A stretch of 64,000 nucleotides of DNA from Pseudoalteromonas sp. H105 (GCF_001469215.1 NZ_LOFH01000001.1:665456-729455); one strand, 5' to 3'; numbered from the stretch's first letter, positions 1 to 10,392 are shown. Translations and numbers: made by a program. The notes: generated by a model not told the origin, from the letters alone.

Positions 1-511
1 CGCGCTCTAGTTTTGCTTTTTTACGGCCTAGTTCATCGAATGTGCCGCTCCACTCTTTGCTCGCATTCGATTTCAATTTACACCCATCAATGGCAAATAA
101 GTTACGGCCTATCAAGCCTTCTTCATCACATATCATCAGCACTTGCGTAAACAGCGGTTCAATTTGTTCGTGCATTTTAGCCACAAAACCCGCTATTGAT
201 GTGTAATGCGGCTGAATATCCCCCGACACACTCATAAACAAAATATTATTCTCACACGCCTTCGCAATTCGACGACTGCTGATCAAACCATGTGCATAAC
301 CAAGTAAAATAATCTTTAGCATCACCGACGGCGGATACGCCGCGGCACCCGTTTTATCGTTGTTATACCACGCGTCAAAGCCCGACAAGTCGAGTTTATT
401 TTCGACAATATAACAAAGCGCATACTCAAAGGTGCCAGGCAAAATTTGCTCAGCGAAATTGATAGGAATGAATTTATTTTGGCAGGATAAATCAGGCTTG
501 TAGTTGGCCAT
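1..511 (-). mobile_element. IS1182-like transposase, N-terminal part, cut by window edge
   Basis: An open frame runs from an ATG at 511-509 to the left edge of the window without a stop, giving about 170 residues of an insertion-sequence transposase. The N-terminus (MANYKPDLSCQNKF) and the segments AAYPPSVMLKIILLGYAHG, ISSRRIAKACENN and FAIDGCKLKSNASKEWSGT are the pattern of IS1182/IS5-type transposases with an N-terminal DUF772 domain, where the last segment carries the first catalytic aspartate of the DDE nuclease. The catalytic C-terminal part lies outside. It sits at the distal end of the integron cassette array. The element end is probably in 512-628, but I could not fix its terminal repeat. 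The IS1182 family assignment is from pattern memory, so the family could be a close relative. Confidence 0.8.
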
Positions 512-628
512 AACAATTTACCGTGGGTGAATAATATCTATTAGATCACAGTCACCCGGCGGATTCAAGGTTAAAAAACAATCAATTTTAAATGGTAGGA
601 CATGTTTCTAAAAAGAGTAATTCTACAG
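512..628. other. Non-coding stretch between IS transposase and cassette array
   Basis: This short stretch should contain the end of the insertion sequence and the start of whatever followed cassette 2 in the array. I see no gene in it. The boundary between IS and integron DNA cannot be placed without the other end of the element. Confidence 0.4.
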
Positions 629-728
629 CCTCAACGCCCTAATAATGGGCAAATAACAGTTGGTTAAAATACGCGACGAAGGAGCAAAAACCAACTGTTA
701 TTTGTCCTTATTTATTAGCTTGTTATAT
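629..728 (-). other. attC recombination site of cassette 2
   Basis: The site reads on the - strand from ATATAAC (722-728) to GTTGAGG (629-635), the two outer core positions of an integron attC. Between them lie perfect 16-base inverted arms at 650-665 and 689-704. Pairing extends outwards with a few unpaired bases (CTAATAA in both arms). Length is about 100 bp, in the usual attC range. The cassette junction falls between 635 and 634. Both outer cores deviate at the last bases from the consensus RYYYAAC/GTTRRRY. Confidence 0.75.
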
Positions 729-733
729 GCAAT

Positions 734-1015
734 TTACGGGATGCCTATATCCCATAGTTGTTCATTACTTAAATACTCAATAGAACCACTTTTATTTATG
801 ATTGCTCCTAAACAATATTTATTAGTAATGAAAAGTTTATCAATAGCTAACATGATGACAGCGAGCTCACCTGATTCATGTGGCTCAACCCACACATTTT
901 TAGTAAATATGTGACCATTAAGCTTCAATTCTTGATCAACGCAAGGTTTCAATTCACCAGCGATAAATTGATCTCTTAAAAACTCTAATTTTGCATAGAT
1001 GCTAGATTGATTCAT
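734..1015 (-). CDS. Hypothetical protein, integron cassette 2
   Basis: A 93-residue protein of unknown function. I place its start at the ATG at 1015, eleven bases inside the cassette junction at 1026. A longer reading frame back to 1138 would run through the attC site of the neighbouring cassette and is not credible. The stop at 734-736 lies just ahead of its own attC, as is usual for cassette genes. The protein has no signal peptide or membrane segment. It looks like a small mixed alpha/beta cytoplasmic protein (MNQSSIYAKLEFLRDQF at the start, WVEPHESGELAVIML in the middle, EYLSNEQLWDIGIP at the end). I recognise no family. Cassette genes often encode adaptive or toxin/immunity-like functions, but nothing in the sequence points to one. 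Confidence 0.7.
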   Translation of the reverse strand: MNQSSIYAKLEFLRDQFIAGELKPCVDQELKLNGHIFTKNVWVEPHESGELAVIMLAIDKLFITNKYCLGAIINKSGSIEYLSNEQLWDIGIP

Positions 1016-1020
1016 TTTGC

Positions 1021-1122
1021 ATATAACGCCGTGCACAGCGGTGAGTTGAACTGGCGGTTTTTGTGCGGCCTTTTGCACAAAAAGTGACAGTTTGACGAGT
1101 CCGTTGCTGCACCTTGTTAGGC
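1021..1122 (-). other. attC recombination site of cassette 1
   Basis: On the - strand the site begins with GCCTAAC (1116-1122) and ends with GTTATAT (1021-1027). The arms are imperfectly complementary: GTGCA, CAGC, ACGG and GAGT-type blocks occur in matching order on both sides with a few extrahelical bases, the classic attC fold. The stop codon of cassette 1 is the TAA inside the GCCTAAC core. The junction to cassette 2 is between 1027 and 1026. Confidence 0.85.
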
Positions 1123-1587
1123 GCTCGCGAACTTGCACAATACCTCTGCCGCCATTTTATTTCGATAATCATTTGCTTCCTGAACCGATAACTCACTTAA
1201 TTCTTCTAGCTCGAGATCCTGGTACGGTATTGCAAATTTTCTGATTACTTTCTCATCGTTTTCATTAATTAGGTCATTTTCTGATAATGCCCATATTGCA
1301 TCATATGCGACCCAACCATTCTCATCATGTAGTAGTGAACGCACCGACTCTACATTTGATTTTGCAAATTCACCGCCAATAAAGCGAATTGCTGTCATCA
1401 TGGCTCTGCGCACAAATGCATTATCATTATCAATGAACTCTTCATAAAGAATCTGAATTTTTGGACTTGGATAGAAATCAGCCATTTTTCGTGACAATGA
1501 AAATATCTCGATAGGCATACATGTCTCTGCATCTGACAAAATCTGTAATTTAGCTCTAAGAACATGAAATTTGAAAAACTGTATCAT
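1117..1587 (-). CDS. HEAT-repeat-like hypothetical protein, integron cassette 1
   Basis: A 156-residue protein encoded by the first gene cassette next to attI, the position usually best expressed. The ATG at 1587 is 19 bases inside the cassette junction with an AGGA-type ribosome binding site (TTTAGGAAG). The stop overlaps the attC core. The sequence is almost entirely helical: segments such as NAFVRRAMMTAIRFIGGEF and VRSLLHDENGWVAYDAIWAL have the hydrophobic spacing of HEAT-like repeats. This suggests a protein-binding scaffold, not an enzyme. No signal peptide, membrane segment or catalytic motif is visible. The function is unknown; the HEAT-like assignment rests on pattern only. Confidence 0.75.
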   Translation of the reverse strand: MIQFFKFHVLRAKLQILSDAETCMPIEIFSLSRKMADFYPSPKIQILYEEFIDNDNAFVRRAMMTAIRFIGGEFAKSNVESVRSLLHDENGWVAYDAIWALSENDLINENDEKVIRKFAIPYQDLELEELSELSVQEANDYRNKMAAEVLCKFASA

Positions 1588-1600
1588 AATCTTCCTAAAC

Positions 1601-1660
1601 GCCTAACAGCGTTTTACCAAGAATACCGATAAACACTCGCGAGTGTTTGCCCTATTCTAC
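1601..1660 (-). other. Integron attI recombination site region
   Basis: The first cassette starts at 1606, where the - strand reads GTTAGGC (1607-1601), matching the integron consensus GTTRRRY at the attI x cassette crossover. On the integrase side, 1631-1648 is a perfect 18-base palindrome built on ACTCGCGAGT, only 24 bases from the crossover. The site lies between divergently read intI and cassettes, as expected for attI. The outer border on the right is arbitrary. Confidence 0.75.
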
Positions 1661-1745
1661 GTAAATACACTTTAAAATTTATAATAAGATTATCAACTTA
1701 CTAACTTATCAGGAAAATGGCAACAAAAAATCACCATCCCCATAA

Positions 1746-1879
1746 CGAGAATTTACTTAATCGAGAACTTATATTTTTATTAAATGAGAACAACCTAAAT
1801 AAAAATATTTAAGATCAATTACTTAATATTATTAAAAATAGTAAAACGAGAATTCTAATCATGTATATACCGAGAATTT
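1746..1879 (+). repeat. Five CGAGAATT-like short repeats upstream of intI
   Basis: Near-identical 9-mers occur at 1746-1754 (cgagaattt), 1762-1770 (cgagaactt), 1785-1793 (tgagaacaa), 1847-1855 (cgagaattc) and 1871-1879 (cgagaattt), all in the same direction within AT-rich DNA between attI and intI. They could be protein binding sites (integrase accessory sites or an operator). No known family is recognised. Confidence 0.45.
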
Positions 1880-1907
1880 GAGTTGCAAAATCCTTGCAAT
1901 GAATTAT

Positions 1908-1927
1908 AACTGTATAAATAAACAGTA
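1908..1927. promoter_or_regulatory. LexA (SOS) box ahead of intI
   Basis: The segment 1910-1925 reads CTG-N10-CAG with an AT-rich centre (CTGTATAAATAAACAG), flanked by A/T as in the gammaproteobacterial LexA consensus. It lies 16 bases before the preferred intI start. SOS control of integron integrases is established for several integrons. Here it is inferred from the motif and its position. Confidence 0.8.
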
Positions 1928-1940
1928 TTTGGGGTTTGCT

Positions 1941-2897
1941 ATGAGTTCACCTTATTTAGAAATGATCAGATCAGAATTGCGTACTAGACGCTATAGTATT
2001 CAAACTGAGAAAGTGTATCTCTATTGGATAAAGTACTTTATTTTGTTTAATGACAAAAAGCACCCTGATGGCATGGGAAACTATAACATCGAACGGTTTT
2101 TGAATAATTTGGCAGTTAACAAACAAGTAAGTGCTGCAACGCAAAATCAAGCGCTATGTGCAATTATGTTTTTATATCGTTACATTGTTAAGCGTGAGAT
2201 TAAAGGGTTATCTTATTCATTCACAAAGCGGGAAAAAGCATTGCCAACGGTGTTAACTCACGAAGAAGCATTAACTATAATTAACAAATTATCTGGCAAA
2301 TACCGGTTAATAGCGTCAATACTTTATGGCTGCGGGCTAAGAATAAACGAAGCGTTAAAACTACGCGTAAAAGACCTAAACCTTGAAAATAACACATTAT
2401 TTGTTTTTCGCGGTAAAGGTAAAAAAGACCGTTATACTTTATTACCTAAATCATTAAATGATGATTTAAATAATCAAATTGAGTACGTTAAAAATACACA
2501 CAGCAATGACTTAGCACAGGGGTATGGTTTAACATCATTACCCCCTGCACTATTAAGAAAATATGGTAATGCCGCTAAAGATTTTTCATGGCAGTATCTA
2601 TTTCCCTCATCTACTCGATGCGTGCACCCTTACGACGGTTATATTTGCCGTCACCACCTTCATGAAACTTCTTTTAGGAAGCAGCTTAGAAAAGCGGTAC
2701 TAGCAGCTAAACTAACTAAAAGTGTTAAAGCGCATACATTTAGACATACATTTGCAACACAATTATTGGTCAATGGCTGCGATATTCGTACAGTACAAGA
2801 GTTATTAGGTCATACAGATTTAAAAACAACAGAGCTTTATACCCATGTAATTGGCAGCCGATTTAGCAATACAATGAGCCCGATTGATAAAGCCTAA
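1941..2897 (+). CDS. intI: Integron integrase IntI (tyrosine recombinase)
   Basis: Site-specific tyrosine recombinase that inserts and excises gene cassettes between attI and attC sites. All catalytic residues are visible: R134 (GCGLRINEALKLR), the beta-hairpin lysine near 159 (RGKGKKDR), H265 and R268 (HTFRH), H291 (LLGHTD) and the nucleophile Y300 (TTELYTH). The insert that separates IntI from XerC/D is present at about 210-250 (WQYLFPS, then HHLHETSF). From the ATG at 1941 it is 318 residues, the usual IntI length. The alternative ATG at 1878 would put the LexA box inside the coding region, and a GGGG ribosome site stands before 1941. It reads away from attI and the cassettes, towards serS. 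It appears intact, so the array may still be mobile. Confidence 0.93.
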   Translation: MSSPYLEMIRSELRTRRYSIQTEKVYLYWIKYFILFNDKKHPDGMGNYNIERFLNNLAVNKQVSAATQNQALCAIMFLYRYIVKREIKGLSYSFTKREKALPTVLTHEEALTIINKLSGKYRLIASILYGCGLRINEALKLRVKDLNLENNTLFVFRGKGKKDRYTLLPKSLNDDLNNQIEYVKNTHSNDLAQGYGLTSLPPALLRKYGNAAKDFSWQYLFPSSTRCVHPYDGYICRHHLHETSFRKQLRKAVLAAKLTKSVKAHTFRHTFATQLLVNGCDIRTVQELLGHTDLKTTELYTHVIGSRFSNTMSPIDKA

Positions 2898-2902
2898 ACA
2901 TA

Positions 2903-2932
2903 AAAAACCACGGCTGTTAACCGTGGCTTTTC
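2903..2932 (+). terminator. Rho-independent terminator of intI
   Basis: A hairpin with arms ccacgg (2908-2913) and ccgtgg (2921-2926), a seven-base loop and a following cttttc lies eleven bases after the intI stop. Confidence 0.7.
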
Positions 2933-3004
2933 AATGCAGTTAAGTAAGTTGATTCATCGTAGTGCAGTGATTGGAAACCAAAGGGGTCACTTATTAGAAA
3001 GCTC

Positions 3005-3043
3005 AGATCAAGCAGGCAGCTGTGTTTTCTTGATCTTTTTATT
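3005..3043 (+). terminator. Possible second terminator hairpin
   Basis: Arms agatcaag (3005-3012) and cttgatct (3029-3036) enclose a 16-base loop and are followed by TTTTTATT. It could back up the intI terminator or end an unseen small transcript. No gene lies between it and the first terminator. Confidence 0.4.
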
Positions 3044-3086
3044 CAAAAAGACAAGTGTTGTTACTTTTTAAACTCACTTTAAATAT

Positions 3087-3183
3087 ACTTCTTAAAAGGG
3101 GCTGCCATTCTTGCAAAGTAACGCCTTGATATTAAGCCCCTGTGAAACGCTGAATTCAGTGTATTGAGGTGACTTGGGTATAA
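3087..3183 (-). repeat. Partial copy of interspersed MITE-like repeat
   Basis: This stretch matches the reverse complement of about 36202-36297. Shared blocks include cttcttaaaaggg, cgccttgatattaagccc, ctgtgaaac, ctgaattc and ttgaggtg, in the same order with few gaps. Only one terminal segment of the longer element is present here (end at about 3183). The rest of 2933-3418 shows no gene. A 74-codon open frame over it on the - strand is explained by the repeat. Confidence 0.75.
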
Positions 3184-3418
3184 ACAACAAGGTGCTAATG
3201 GCGTAATTAGTCCTTTTTCTAGGTTATAAAGCTGGTTCAAAAAAGCGCTAAAGCACGTCTTACAGATGAACAGAAGCTTTAATGCCAAAAGCTTAACCTT
3301 CATGTGAACTTGATAAAATCATGGCTAAAGCCTACTCCTACGCGGTGAGCATCACACCGAATTAATCTCACAGCTCGATAACTTTACTCTTGCTAACTTG
3401 CAAACTAAACCTTAATTA

Positions 3419-3451
3419 ATAAAAAAGCCGCTGTTCGTTACAAACAGCGGC
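3419..3451 (-). terminator. Rho-independent terminator of serS
   Basis: Perfect arms gccgctgtt and aacagcggc (3427-3435 and 3443-3451) are followed on the - strand by a run of six T. It lies about 50 bases after the serS stop. Confidence 0.88.
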
Positions 3452-3498
3452 TTCTCTTCTTAAAGCTTAAAACTTACAGCTCTAAAGCTTTAACAAGC

Positions 3499-4806
<1,308 letters not shown>

Positions 4807-5193
4807 TTAACCTTTTTGCATTACCAGCTGAAGGCCCAGCCAAGCCATAAAAATACACACCGTCACATTTAAGACGATATTGAGGGCCATTTTAACAAAA
4901 TGACCTTGTTGCAAAAGCAACAACGAATCCATTGAGAATGTAGAAAAGGTGGTCAATGCACCTAGAAAGCCAATTCCGATAAGGGATTTAGCGGGGCTGA
5001 CGGTGATAATTTCGCGCTCTATCAAACCGTATAATACGCCCATCAACAATGAACCCAGAATATTAACCGCCAACGTGCCAAAAGGGAATCCCCTACCCAG
5101 CAGTTTTAGCATGGTTTCGCTAATAAAAAAGCGTAAACAGGCACCGGATGCCCCACCCGCTGCAATCATCAGGTAAATCTTAAGAGTTGTCAT
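4807..5193 (-). CDS. crcB: Fluoride ion channel CrcB/Fluc
   Basis: Small inner-membrane protein of 128 residues that works as a dual-topology dimer exporting fluoride. Four hydrophobic segments are visible. The family signatures [12 protein letters not shown] near the N-terminus and [15 protein letters not shown] near the middle contain the Asn/Gly, Thr and Phe residues that line the fluoride pores. The ATG at 5193 overlaps the end of rarA by 14 bases, so translation is probably coupled. I looked for a fluoride riboswitch and found none. Expression is therefore likely that of the surrounding operon. Confidence 0.93.
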   Translation of the reverse strand: MTTLKIYLMIAAGGASGACLRFFISETMLKLLGRGFPFGTLAVNILGSLLMGVLYGLIEREIITVSPAKSLIGIGFLGALTTFSTFSMDSLLLLQQGHFVKMALNIVLNVTVCIFMAWLGLQLVMQKG

Positions 5194-6523
5194 AACGCTT
5201 TATGCCACTTTGCTGATCACGCTCTTTGAGGTAATCAAGCTTTTGCTTAATTTTTTGTTCAAGCCCACGCTCTGTAGGAAAATAATATTGGGTGTCGGCA
5301 ATTTGCTCAGGGAAATAGTTTTCACCCGCTGCAAACGCGCCTTCTTCGTTATGCGCATAACGATACTCTGCGCCATAGCCTAAATCTTTCATTAAATTAG
5401 TGGGGGCATTACGCAAATGTTCGGGCACTGGGTAACTGGGTGCATTTTGTGCATCCGCTTTGGCTTTGTTAAACGCAGCATACACAGCATTACTTTTAGG
5501 TGCACTGGCTAGGTAAATCGTTGCTTGTGCTATGGCACGCTCGCCTTCACTTGGCCCAACTCGTTGAAATATATCCCATGCATTAAGCGCAACGTCCATT
5601 GCTCTTGGGTCCGCATTGCCGATGTCTTCTGTGGCAATAGCAAGTAAACGCCTTGCCACATACAGCGGGTCACCACCGCCTGCTAGAATTCTGCAATACC
5701 AATACAACGCACCATCGGGGGAACTCCCACGCACTGACTTATGAAACGCGGAGATCAAATCGTAAAATTCATCGCCGCCTTTATCATATTTGGCTAAATG
5801 TGTTGGCAGCACTTGGCTTAATACGTGTTCATCCACTAAATATTGATCATTATGCTCTGTGGTTAAATCAATCGCTTGCTCAAGTAAGTTTAATACTTTA
5901 CGGGCATCGCCATCGCTGGCTTGGCACAGTGCTTTTTTAGCGTTATCAGCAAGAGTGATGGTTTTAGTGCTAAGCTCATCATCGCTTGCAAGGGCGCGCT
6001 CTATAACTAAATGTAAATCGGCTTCTTGCAAGGATTTAAGCACATATACGCGGGCACGAGATAGAATCGCGTTATTTAACGCAAACGACGGGTTCTCTGT
6101 GGTTGCGCCAACAAATATAAAGGTGCCATCTTCAATATGGGGTAAAAAAGCATCTTGCTGAGATTTATTAAAGCGGTGTACTTCATCAACAAATAACAAA
6201 GTGCGCTGTCCGCGCCCCTCTAAATTAGTCTGTGCATGCGTTACCGCATCACGAATATCTTTAATTCCGGCTGTCACTGCCGACATTTGAATCAATGATG
6301 CATCGGCATGATTTGCAATAATTTGTGCTAACGTGGTTTTACCTACGCCCGGTGGTCCCCATAAAATTAAGCTATGACATCGCCCTGCGAGGATTGCTTG
6401 GTATAAAGGTTTGTCTTGACTAAGTAAATGTTGTTGACCGATGTATTCTTCTAAACGCAAAGGTCGCATGCGCGCCGCGAGTGGGCGCACATCAGGAGCA
6501 AAGTTAAAGCCTAAATTACTCAC
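5180..6523 (-). CDS. rarA: Replication-associated recombination protein A (AAA+ ATPase)
   Basis: A 447-residue AAA+ ATPase (RarA/MgsA, homologous to yeast Mgs1 and human WRNIP1) that acts at stalled replication forks and binds SSB. Walker A is GPPGVGKTT at residues 56-64, Walker B is [10 protein letters not shown] at about 109-118, and the sensor region is GATTENPSF. The C-terminal half carries the clamp-loader-like oligomerisation domain with the typical [19 protein letters not shown] and [13 protein letters not shown]. The start codon is GTG at 6523, five bases after the lolA stop, consistent with the conserved lolA-rarA operon of gammaproteobacteria. Confidence 0.96.
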   Translation of the reverse strand: MSNLGFNFAPDVRPLAARMRPLRLEEYIGQQHLLSQDKPLYQAILAGRCHSLILWGPPGVGKTTLAQIIANHADASLIQMSAVTAGIKDIRDAVTHAQTNLEGRGQRTLLFVDEVHRFNKSQQDAFLPHIEDGTFIFVGATTENPSFALNNAILSRARVYVLKSLQEADLHLVIERALASDDELSTKTITLADNAKKALCQASDGDARKVLNLLEQAIDLTTEHNDQYLVDEHVLSQVLPTHLAKYDKGGDEFYDLISAFHKSVRGSSPDGALYWYCRILAGGGDPLYVARRLLAIATEDIGNADPRAMDVALNAWDIFQRVGPSEGERAIAQATIYLASAPKSNAVYAAFNKAKADAQNAPSYPVPEHLRNAPTNLMKDLGYGAEYRYAHNEEGAFAAGENYFPEQIADTQYYFPTERGLEQKIKQKLDYLKERDQQSGIKRYDNS

Positions 6524-6528
6524 GGTAA

Positions 6529-7155
6529 TTATTCGCCTTGGCTTTGGTCGTCTATCTCAACGTTTTCTGGAATGATAAATTCAAAGGTAGTGGTTGTCAG
6601 TTGCTCATTCACTTTAGCGTCGCTAAAAGTGAATGTTGAAGATTGCCCTGAGCTGTCTTTTACGCGCAATAGCTCAAGCCCAACTTGGTCTTTGGCAAAA
6701 ATAATATCTAATTGTTCGACTTGGCTTTCAACACCTTTATTTGGTGTCACGCTAAACCCATTCACAGTGGCTTTTACTTGGTACTTTTGCCATTGCGCAG
6801 GGTTTTTTGAAGTGAGTAATACAAACGGTGTTGAATCAATCAAGCTGTTTGTGTTCATGATCGTAACTTGTTCAGCAAAACTGTCGAAGTAATACGTTTT
6901 ATCACCATTTGATACAAATAACGTGTCGTCAGGGCTGGCTTGCTGCCAACGGATCATCATAGGTTGTTGTAACGCAATGTTACCTTGGCCTTGCATAATC
7001 GATTGACCTTGTTCGTCGTTCACTTGTTGCAAAAATTGCGCTTGAAAGCTTTTTAAATCGGCTAATTTATCTTGCAACGTTTGGCTATCACTGGCCATCG
7101 CGGTGGTAGATAAAAAACAACTTACGGCTAATGCTACATATTTAATCTTGTTCAT
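6529..7155 (-). CDS. lolA: Outer-membrane lipoprotein carrier protein LolA
   Basis: Periplasmic chaperone of 208 residues that takes lipoproteins from LolCDE and delivers them to LolB at the outer membrane. A signal peptide ending AMA (cleavage near residue 21) is evident. The mature part begins with the typical [19 protein letters not shown] helix. The beta-sheet strands contain [19 protein letters not shown], matching the family W(x)3(P) pattern, and [11 protein letters not shown] near the end. The gene follows ftsK without a gap (stop of ftsK at 7156, start at 7155) and precedes rarA, so it is part of the ftsK-lolA-rarA transcription unit. Confidence 0.95.
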   Translation of the reverse strand: MNKIKYVALAVSCFLSTTAMASDSQTLQDKLADLKSFQAQFLQQVNDEQGQSIMQGQGNIALQQPMMIRWQQASPDDTLFVSNGDKTYYFDSFAEQVTIMNTNSLIDSTPFVLLTSKNPAQWQKYQVKATVNGFSVTPNKGVESQVEQLDIIFAKDQVGLELLRVKDSSGQSSTFTFSDAKVNEQLTTTTFEFIIPENVEIDDQSQGE

Positions 7156-9636
7156 TTAATTTGCTCCACTGTTGGGCACTAATACATCGCGAGCACCGTT
7201 ATGGCCTGGCGCGCTCACAATACCCGACGTTTCCATCTGTTCGACTAGACGTGCTGCACGGTTATATCCCACACGCAGCTTACGTTGCACACTCGACACT
7301 GACACCTTGCCAGTTTCGATAACAAATGAAACGGCTTCATCATAAAGCGGATCTGATTCTTCATCCGCACTCTCGCTGGCTTCACCTGGCAGTAGTATAT
7401 CTTCTGTGGCATCACCATTTAAAATTTCGTCTACGTAGTTCGGCTTACCCCGTTTTTTCCAATCATCCACAACGGCATGCACTTCATGATCGTCAACAAA
7501 CGCGCCATGTACACGCACAGGTACGCTGGTACCCGGTGGTAAATACAACATGTCCCCCATACCAAGCAGGTTCTCGGCGCCTTGTTGATCTAAGATCGTG
7601 CGCGAGTCAATTTTACTTGAAACCTGAAACGCCATACGGGTTGGTATATTAGCCTTAATAAGACCTGTTATCACATCGACTGATGGTCGCTGTGTAGCCA
7701 GCACAAGGTGTATGCCTGCGGCACGCGCTTTTTGCGCAATACGCGCAATCAACTCTTCTACTTTTTTACCTACAATCATCATCATGTCAGCAAATTCGTC
7801 AATAACAACAACAATGCTTGGTAACTTATCTAGTTCATCGGGGCCGTCTTTCATGCCGTCGGTGTCTTTAAATAAAGGGTCTAATATAGGGTAACCCGCT
7901 TCTTTAGCATCCAATACTTTTTGATTGTAGCCTTTTAAGTTACGTACACCCAATGCCGACATTAATTTATAACGGCGCTCCATTTCGCCCACACACCAAC
8001 GTAATGCATTGGCGGCTTCTTTCATATCTGTGACAACTTCACACAATAAATGTGGGATGCCTTCGTAAACAGAAAGTTCCAACATTTTAGGGTCAATCAT
8101 GATCATACGCACATCATCAGGGCCTGATTTGTACAGTAAGCTTAATATCATTACATTAACGCCCACTGACTTTCCTGAACCTGTTGTGCCCGCAACCAGT
8201 AAATGAGGCATTTTTCCTAAGTCAGCACAAATTGGCTCACCCGCAATGTCTTTACCTAATACCATGGTCAATGGCGATGGGTTTTGCTCAAATTTTGGGG
8301 CGTCAATAACCTCTGATAAACGGACTATTTCACGGTGTTTATTTGGCAGTTCAATCCCTACGTAGGTTTTACCTGGGATAACTTCAACAACACGCACGCT
8401 CACCGCTGATAATGAACGGGCCAAGTCTTTTGCTAACCCAGTAATTTTAGACACCTTAATACCTGGCGCTAAATCAAGTTCAAATCGTGTCACAACAGGG
8501 CCCGGGTATACGCCAACAACCGCAGCTTGTACGTTAAAATCAAGTAATTTGGTTTCTACTAAACGTGATACAGCTTCAAGCTCTTCGGGTGAAATAGGGT
8601 TTTTTGCTTTGTCCGGTCTATCTAATAAATCGAGTGTTGGCAATGGCGCACTTGGCGGCTGCTCATCAAGCAACTGTTCAAACTTTTCTTTTGCCGTTGG
8701 TGGCGGCTGATAGTTACTTTTTGGCTTAGGCATAGGCCGTGCGGGTGAAACAACCGTCGTTACTGGTTTTTCAGGTTCAGCTACATGACTTTGATCGAGT
8801 GCATTAAGTGCCGCGGCAGTATCCATTGGCTCATCATCAATGGCACTAAAATTGATTTCTTGGTCAAGAATATCATCGAGCTCATCAAACGCATTATGCT
8901 GCGGTTGGCTCTGCATTTGGTCTGCCGTAAAGCGCTTTGCTGGTTGTTCTGCTTTGTGCTCATCGTTAAACGTGATTGCATGAGTTTGTGCTGTGGGTTC
9001 ATTAACGTCGACTTCATCGTCAACTTGGATAGCATCTCGCTCACGATTGAGCCATCCACTCACTTTTGACACGATGCACTTGTATATACGAACGACCCAA
9101 TCGCCTAAAAAGTCAACAAACTGCACCCATGACACGCCTGTTAGCAGTGTTAAACCTGCAAAAAAGAAGCACAGTAATAAGATAGATGTACCCGTAAAAT
9201 TAAACGCAGGCATCATTGCGCCTGCAATGACATCCCCTACGACACCACCCGATGAAAAATTATAAATATCGTCAAAGTTTATACTGCTTATGGCTGTGGC
9301 TGAGGTAATAAACAAGGCAAAGCCAATTACTCTCAAAGAGAGAGTGGTATAATCTAACTGAAAAATTTTGTGAGGTTGCTTAAATATAAGGTAGCCAAAT
9401 ACTTGAATTGCAGCAGGCACTAAATAAGCCAACCAACCAAAGGTGAGTAATAAAATATCAGCTATCCAAGCACCTGCGGCGCCTGTTACATTATTTACTT
9501 GGTGAAACTCACCTGTTTGAGACCATGATGGATCAGCAGGATCAAAGCTAATTAATGCACATAATATGAATATGGCAGCAAAACTGCTTATAATTAGCCC
9601 GGTTTCTAATAGCCTTTGCACACCGTTTAGGCGCAT
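7156..9636 (-). CDS. ftsK: DNA translocase FtsK
   Basis: Septal DNA translocase (826 residues) that clears chromosome DNA from the closing septum and activates XerCD at dif. Four to five N-terminal membrane segments occupy about residues 10-170. A variable linker rich in charged residues and proline (about 200-340) is short compared with the long E. coli linker. The motor domain has Walker [13 protein letters not shown] at about 480 and Walker [13 protein letters not shown] at about 610. The C-terminal gamma winged helix ([26 protein letters not shown]), which reads KOPS sequences, is present. It starts the ftsK-lolA-rarA-crcB-serS block and follows lrp in the same direction, as in E. coli. 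Confidence 0.97.
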   Translation of the reverse strand: MRLNGVQRLLETGLIISSFAAIFILCALISFDPADPSWSQTGEFHQVNNVTGAAGAWIADILLLTFGWLAYLVPAAIQVFGYLIFKQPHKIFQLDYTTLSLRVIGFALFITSATAISSINFDDIYNFSSGGVVGDVIAGAMMPAFNFTGTSILLLCFFFAGLTLLTGVSWVQFVDFLGDWVVRIYKCIVSKVSGWLNRERDAIQVDDEVDVNEPTAQTHAITFNDEHKAEQPAKRFTADQMQSQPQHNAFDELDDILDQEINFSAIDDEPMDTAAALNALDQSHVAEPEKPVTTVVSPARPMPKPKSNYQPPPTAKEKFEQLLDEQPPSAPLPTLDLLDRPDKAKNPISPEELEAVSRLVETKLLDFNVQAAVVGVYPGPVVTRFELDLAPGIKVSKITGLAKDLARSLSAVSVRVVEVIPGKTYVGIELPNKHREIVRLSEVIDAPKFEQNPSPLTMVLGKDIAGEPICADLGKMPHLLVAGTTGSGKSVGVNVMILSLLYKSGPDDVRMIMIDPKMLELSVYEGIPHLLCEVVTDMKEAANALRWCVGEMERRYKLMSALGVRNLKGYNQKVLDAKEAGYPILDPLFKDTDGMKDGPDELDKLPSIVVVIDEFADMMMIVGKKVEELIARIAQKARAAGIHLVLATQRPSVDVITGLIKANIPTRMAFQVSSKIDSRTILDQQGAENLLGMGDMLYLPPGTSVPVRVHGAFVDDHEVHAVVDDWKKRGKPNYVDEILNGDATEDILLPGEASESADEESDPLYDEAVSFVIETGKVSVSSVQRKLRVGYNRAARLVEQMETSGIVSAPGHNGARDVLVPNSGAN

Positions 9637-9771
9637 AATTCCCTATTCCTCATTTTTCTTATTTCAGTGTCTTCATTGCCCAGCAATAGAATACCTTAGC
9701 AGGAAATACTTTTTGTTGCACTTTATCATATACACTAACTGCTTAGCCGATTATGAACAAAATTTTACAGT

Positions 9772-10251
9772 TTATGCGATGTATGGGCGAATGATGACGC
9801 CTTGCTCACCTTTCACTTCTTCCATCACCACATAGGTTCGGCTTTCACTGACATTAGGTAGCTTCAAAAGTATATCACCAAGCACGCCACGGTACTCTGA
9901 CATATCATTAACCCGTGTTTTCAGTAAAAAGTCGAAATTACCTGATACCAAATGACATTCTATGATTTCATCGTGCTTTTTTACTGCGGCACTAAATTCA
10001 TCAAACACGTCGGGTGAGGTTTTAGTAATGGTCACTTCAACATACACCGATAACCCCTGTCCTAACTTGGCTGGGTCAACAACCGCTTTGTAGCCTACAA
10101 TGTAACCTTCACGCTCAAGTTTTTTTACGCGCTCTAGGCAGGGCGTAGCGCTTAGGCCAACTCGTCGGGCCAGTTCCACATTAGAAATTCGCCCATCGTG
10201 TTGTAATTCCATCAAAATTTTACGGTCAATACGGTCTAATAATTCATGCAT
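9772..10251 (-). CDS. lrp: Leucine-responsive regulatory protein (Lrp/AsnC family)
   Basis: A 159-residue transcription regulator. The N-terminal helix-turn-helix (LDRIDRKILMELQHDGRISNVELARRVGLSATPCLERVKKLE, about residues 5-45) is followed by the RAM ligand-binding domain (IVGYKAVVDPAKLGQGLSVYVEVTI and ending in YVVMEEVKGE). Close similarity to enteric Lrp in the HTH supports the symbol lrp over a paralogous AsnC. It is divergent from ald with a 141-base gap. Lrp proteins often control adjacent alanine dehydrogenase genes, so local control of ald is a plausible inference. The ftsK gene lies downstream as in E. coli. Confidence 0.93.
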   Translation of the reverse strand: MHELLDRIDRKILMELQHDGRISNVELARRVGLSATPCLERVKKLEREGYIVGYKAVVDPAKLGQGLSVYVEVTITKTSPDVFDEFSAAVKKHDEIIECHLVSGNFDFLLKTRVNDMSEYRGVLGDILLKLPNVSESRTYVVMEEVKGEQGVIIRPYIA

Positions 10252-10392
10252 AGGGCCAACCAGTTTATTACACTAATTAAAGTTGTTTTTTAGATTATAT
10301 CACTAGATTACATTTAAAAAAAGGTGAGACACACTGGCTAATCGTGAATATAATAGTGAAAAAATTTACCCCGTTCCAACAAGGCAAAACTT

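Noticed and set aside
322..516. Short open frame on the - strand within the transposase
   Set aside because: The real transposase frame is open through the whole of 1-511 and shows clear family motifs. This one is a shadow in another frame.
660..914. Open frame on the + strand over cassette 2
   Set aside because: It crosses the attC site and lies antisense to the cassette gene, with no ribosome site.
3079..3303. 74-codon open frame on the - strand
   Set aside because: It lies over the interspersed repeat copy and has no family likeness or ribosome site.
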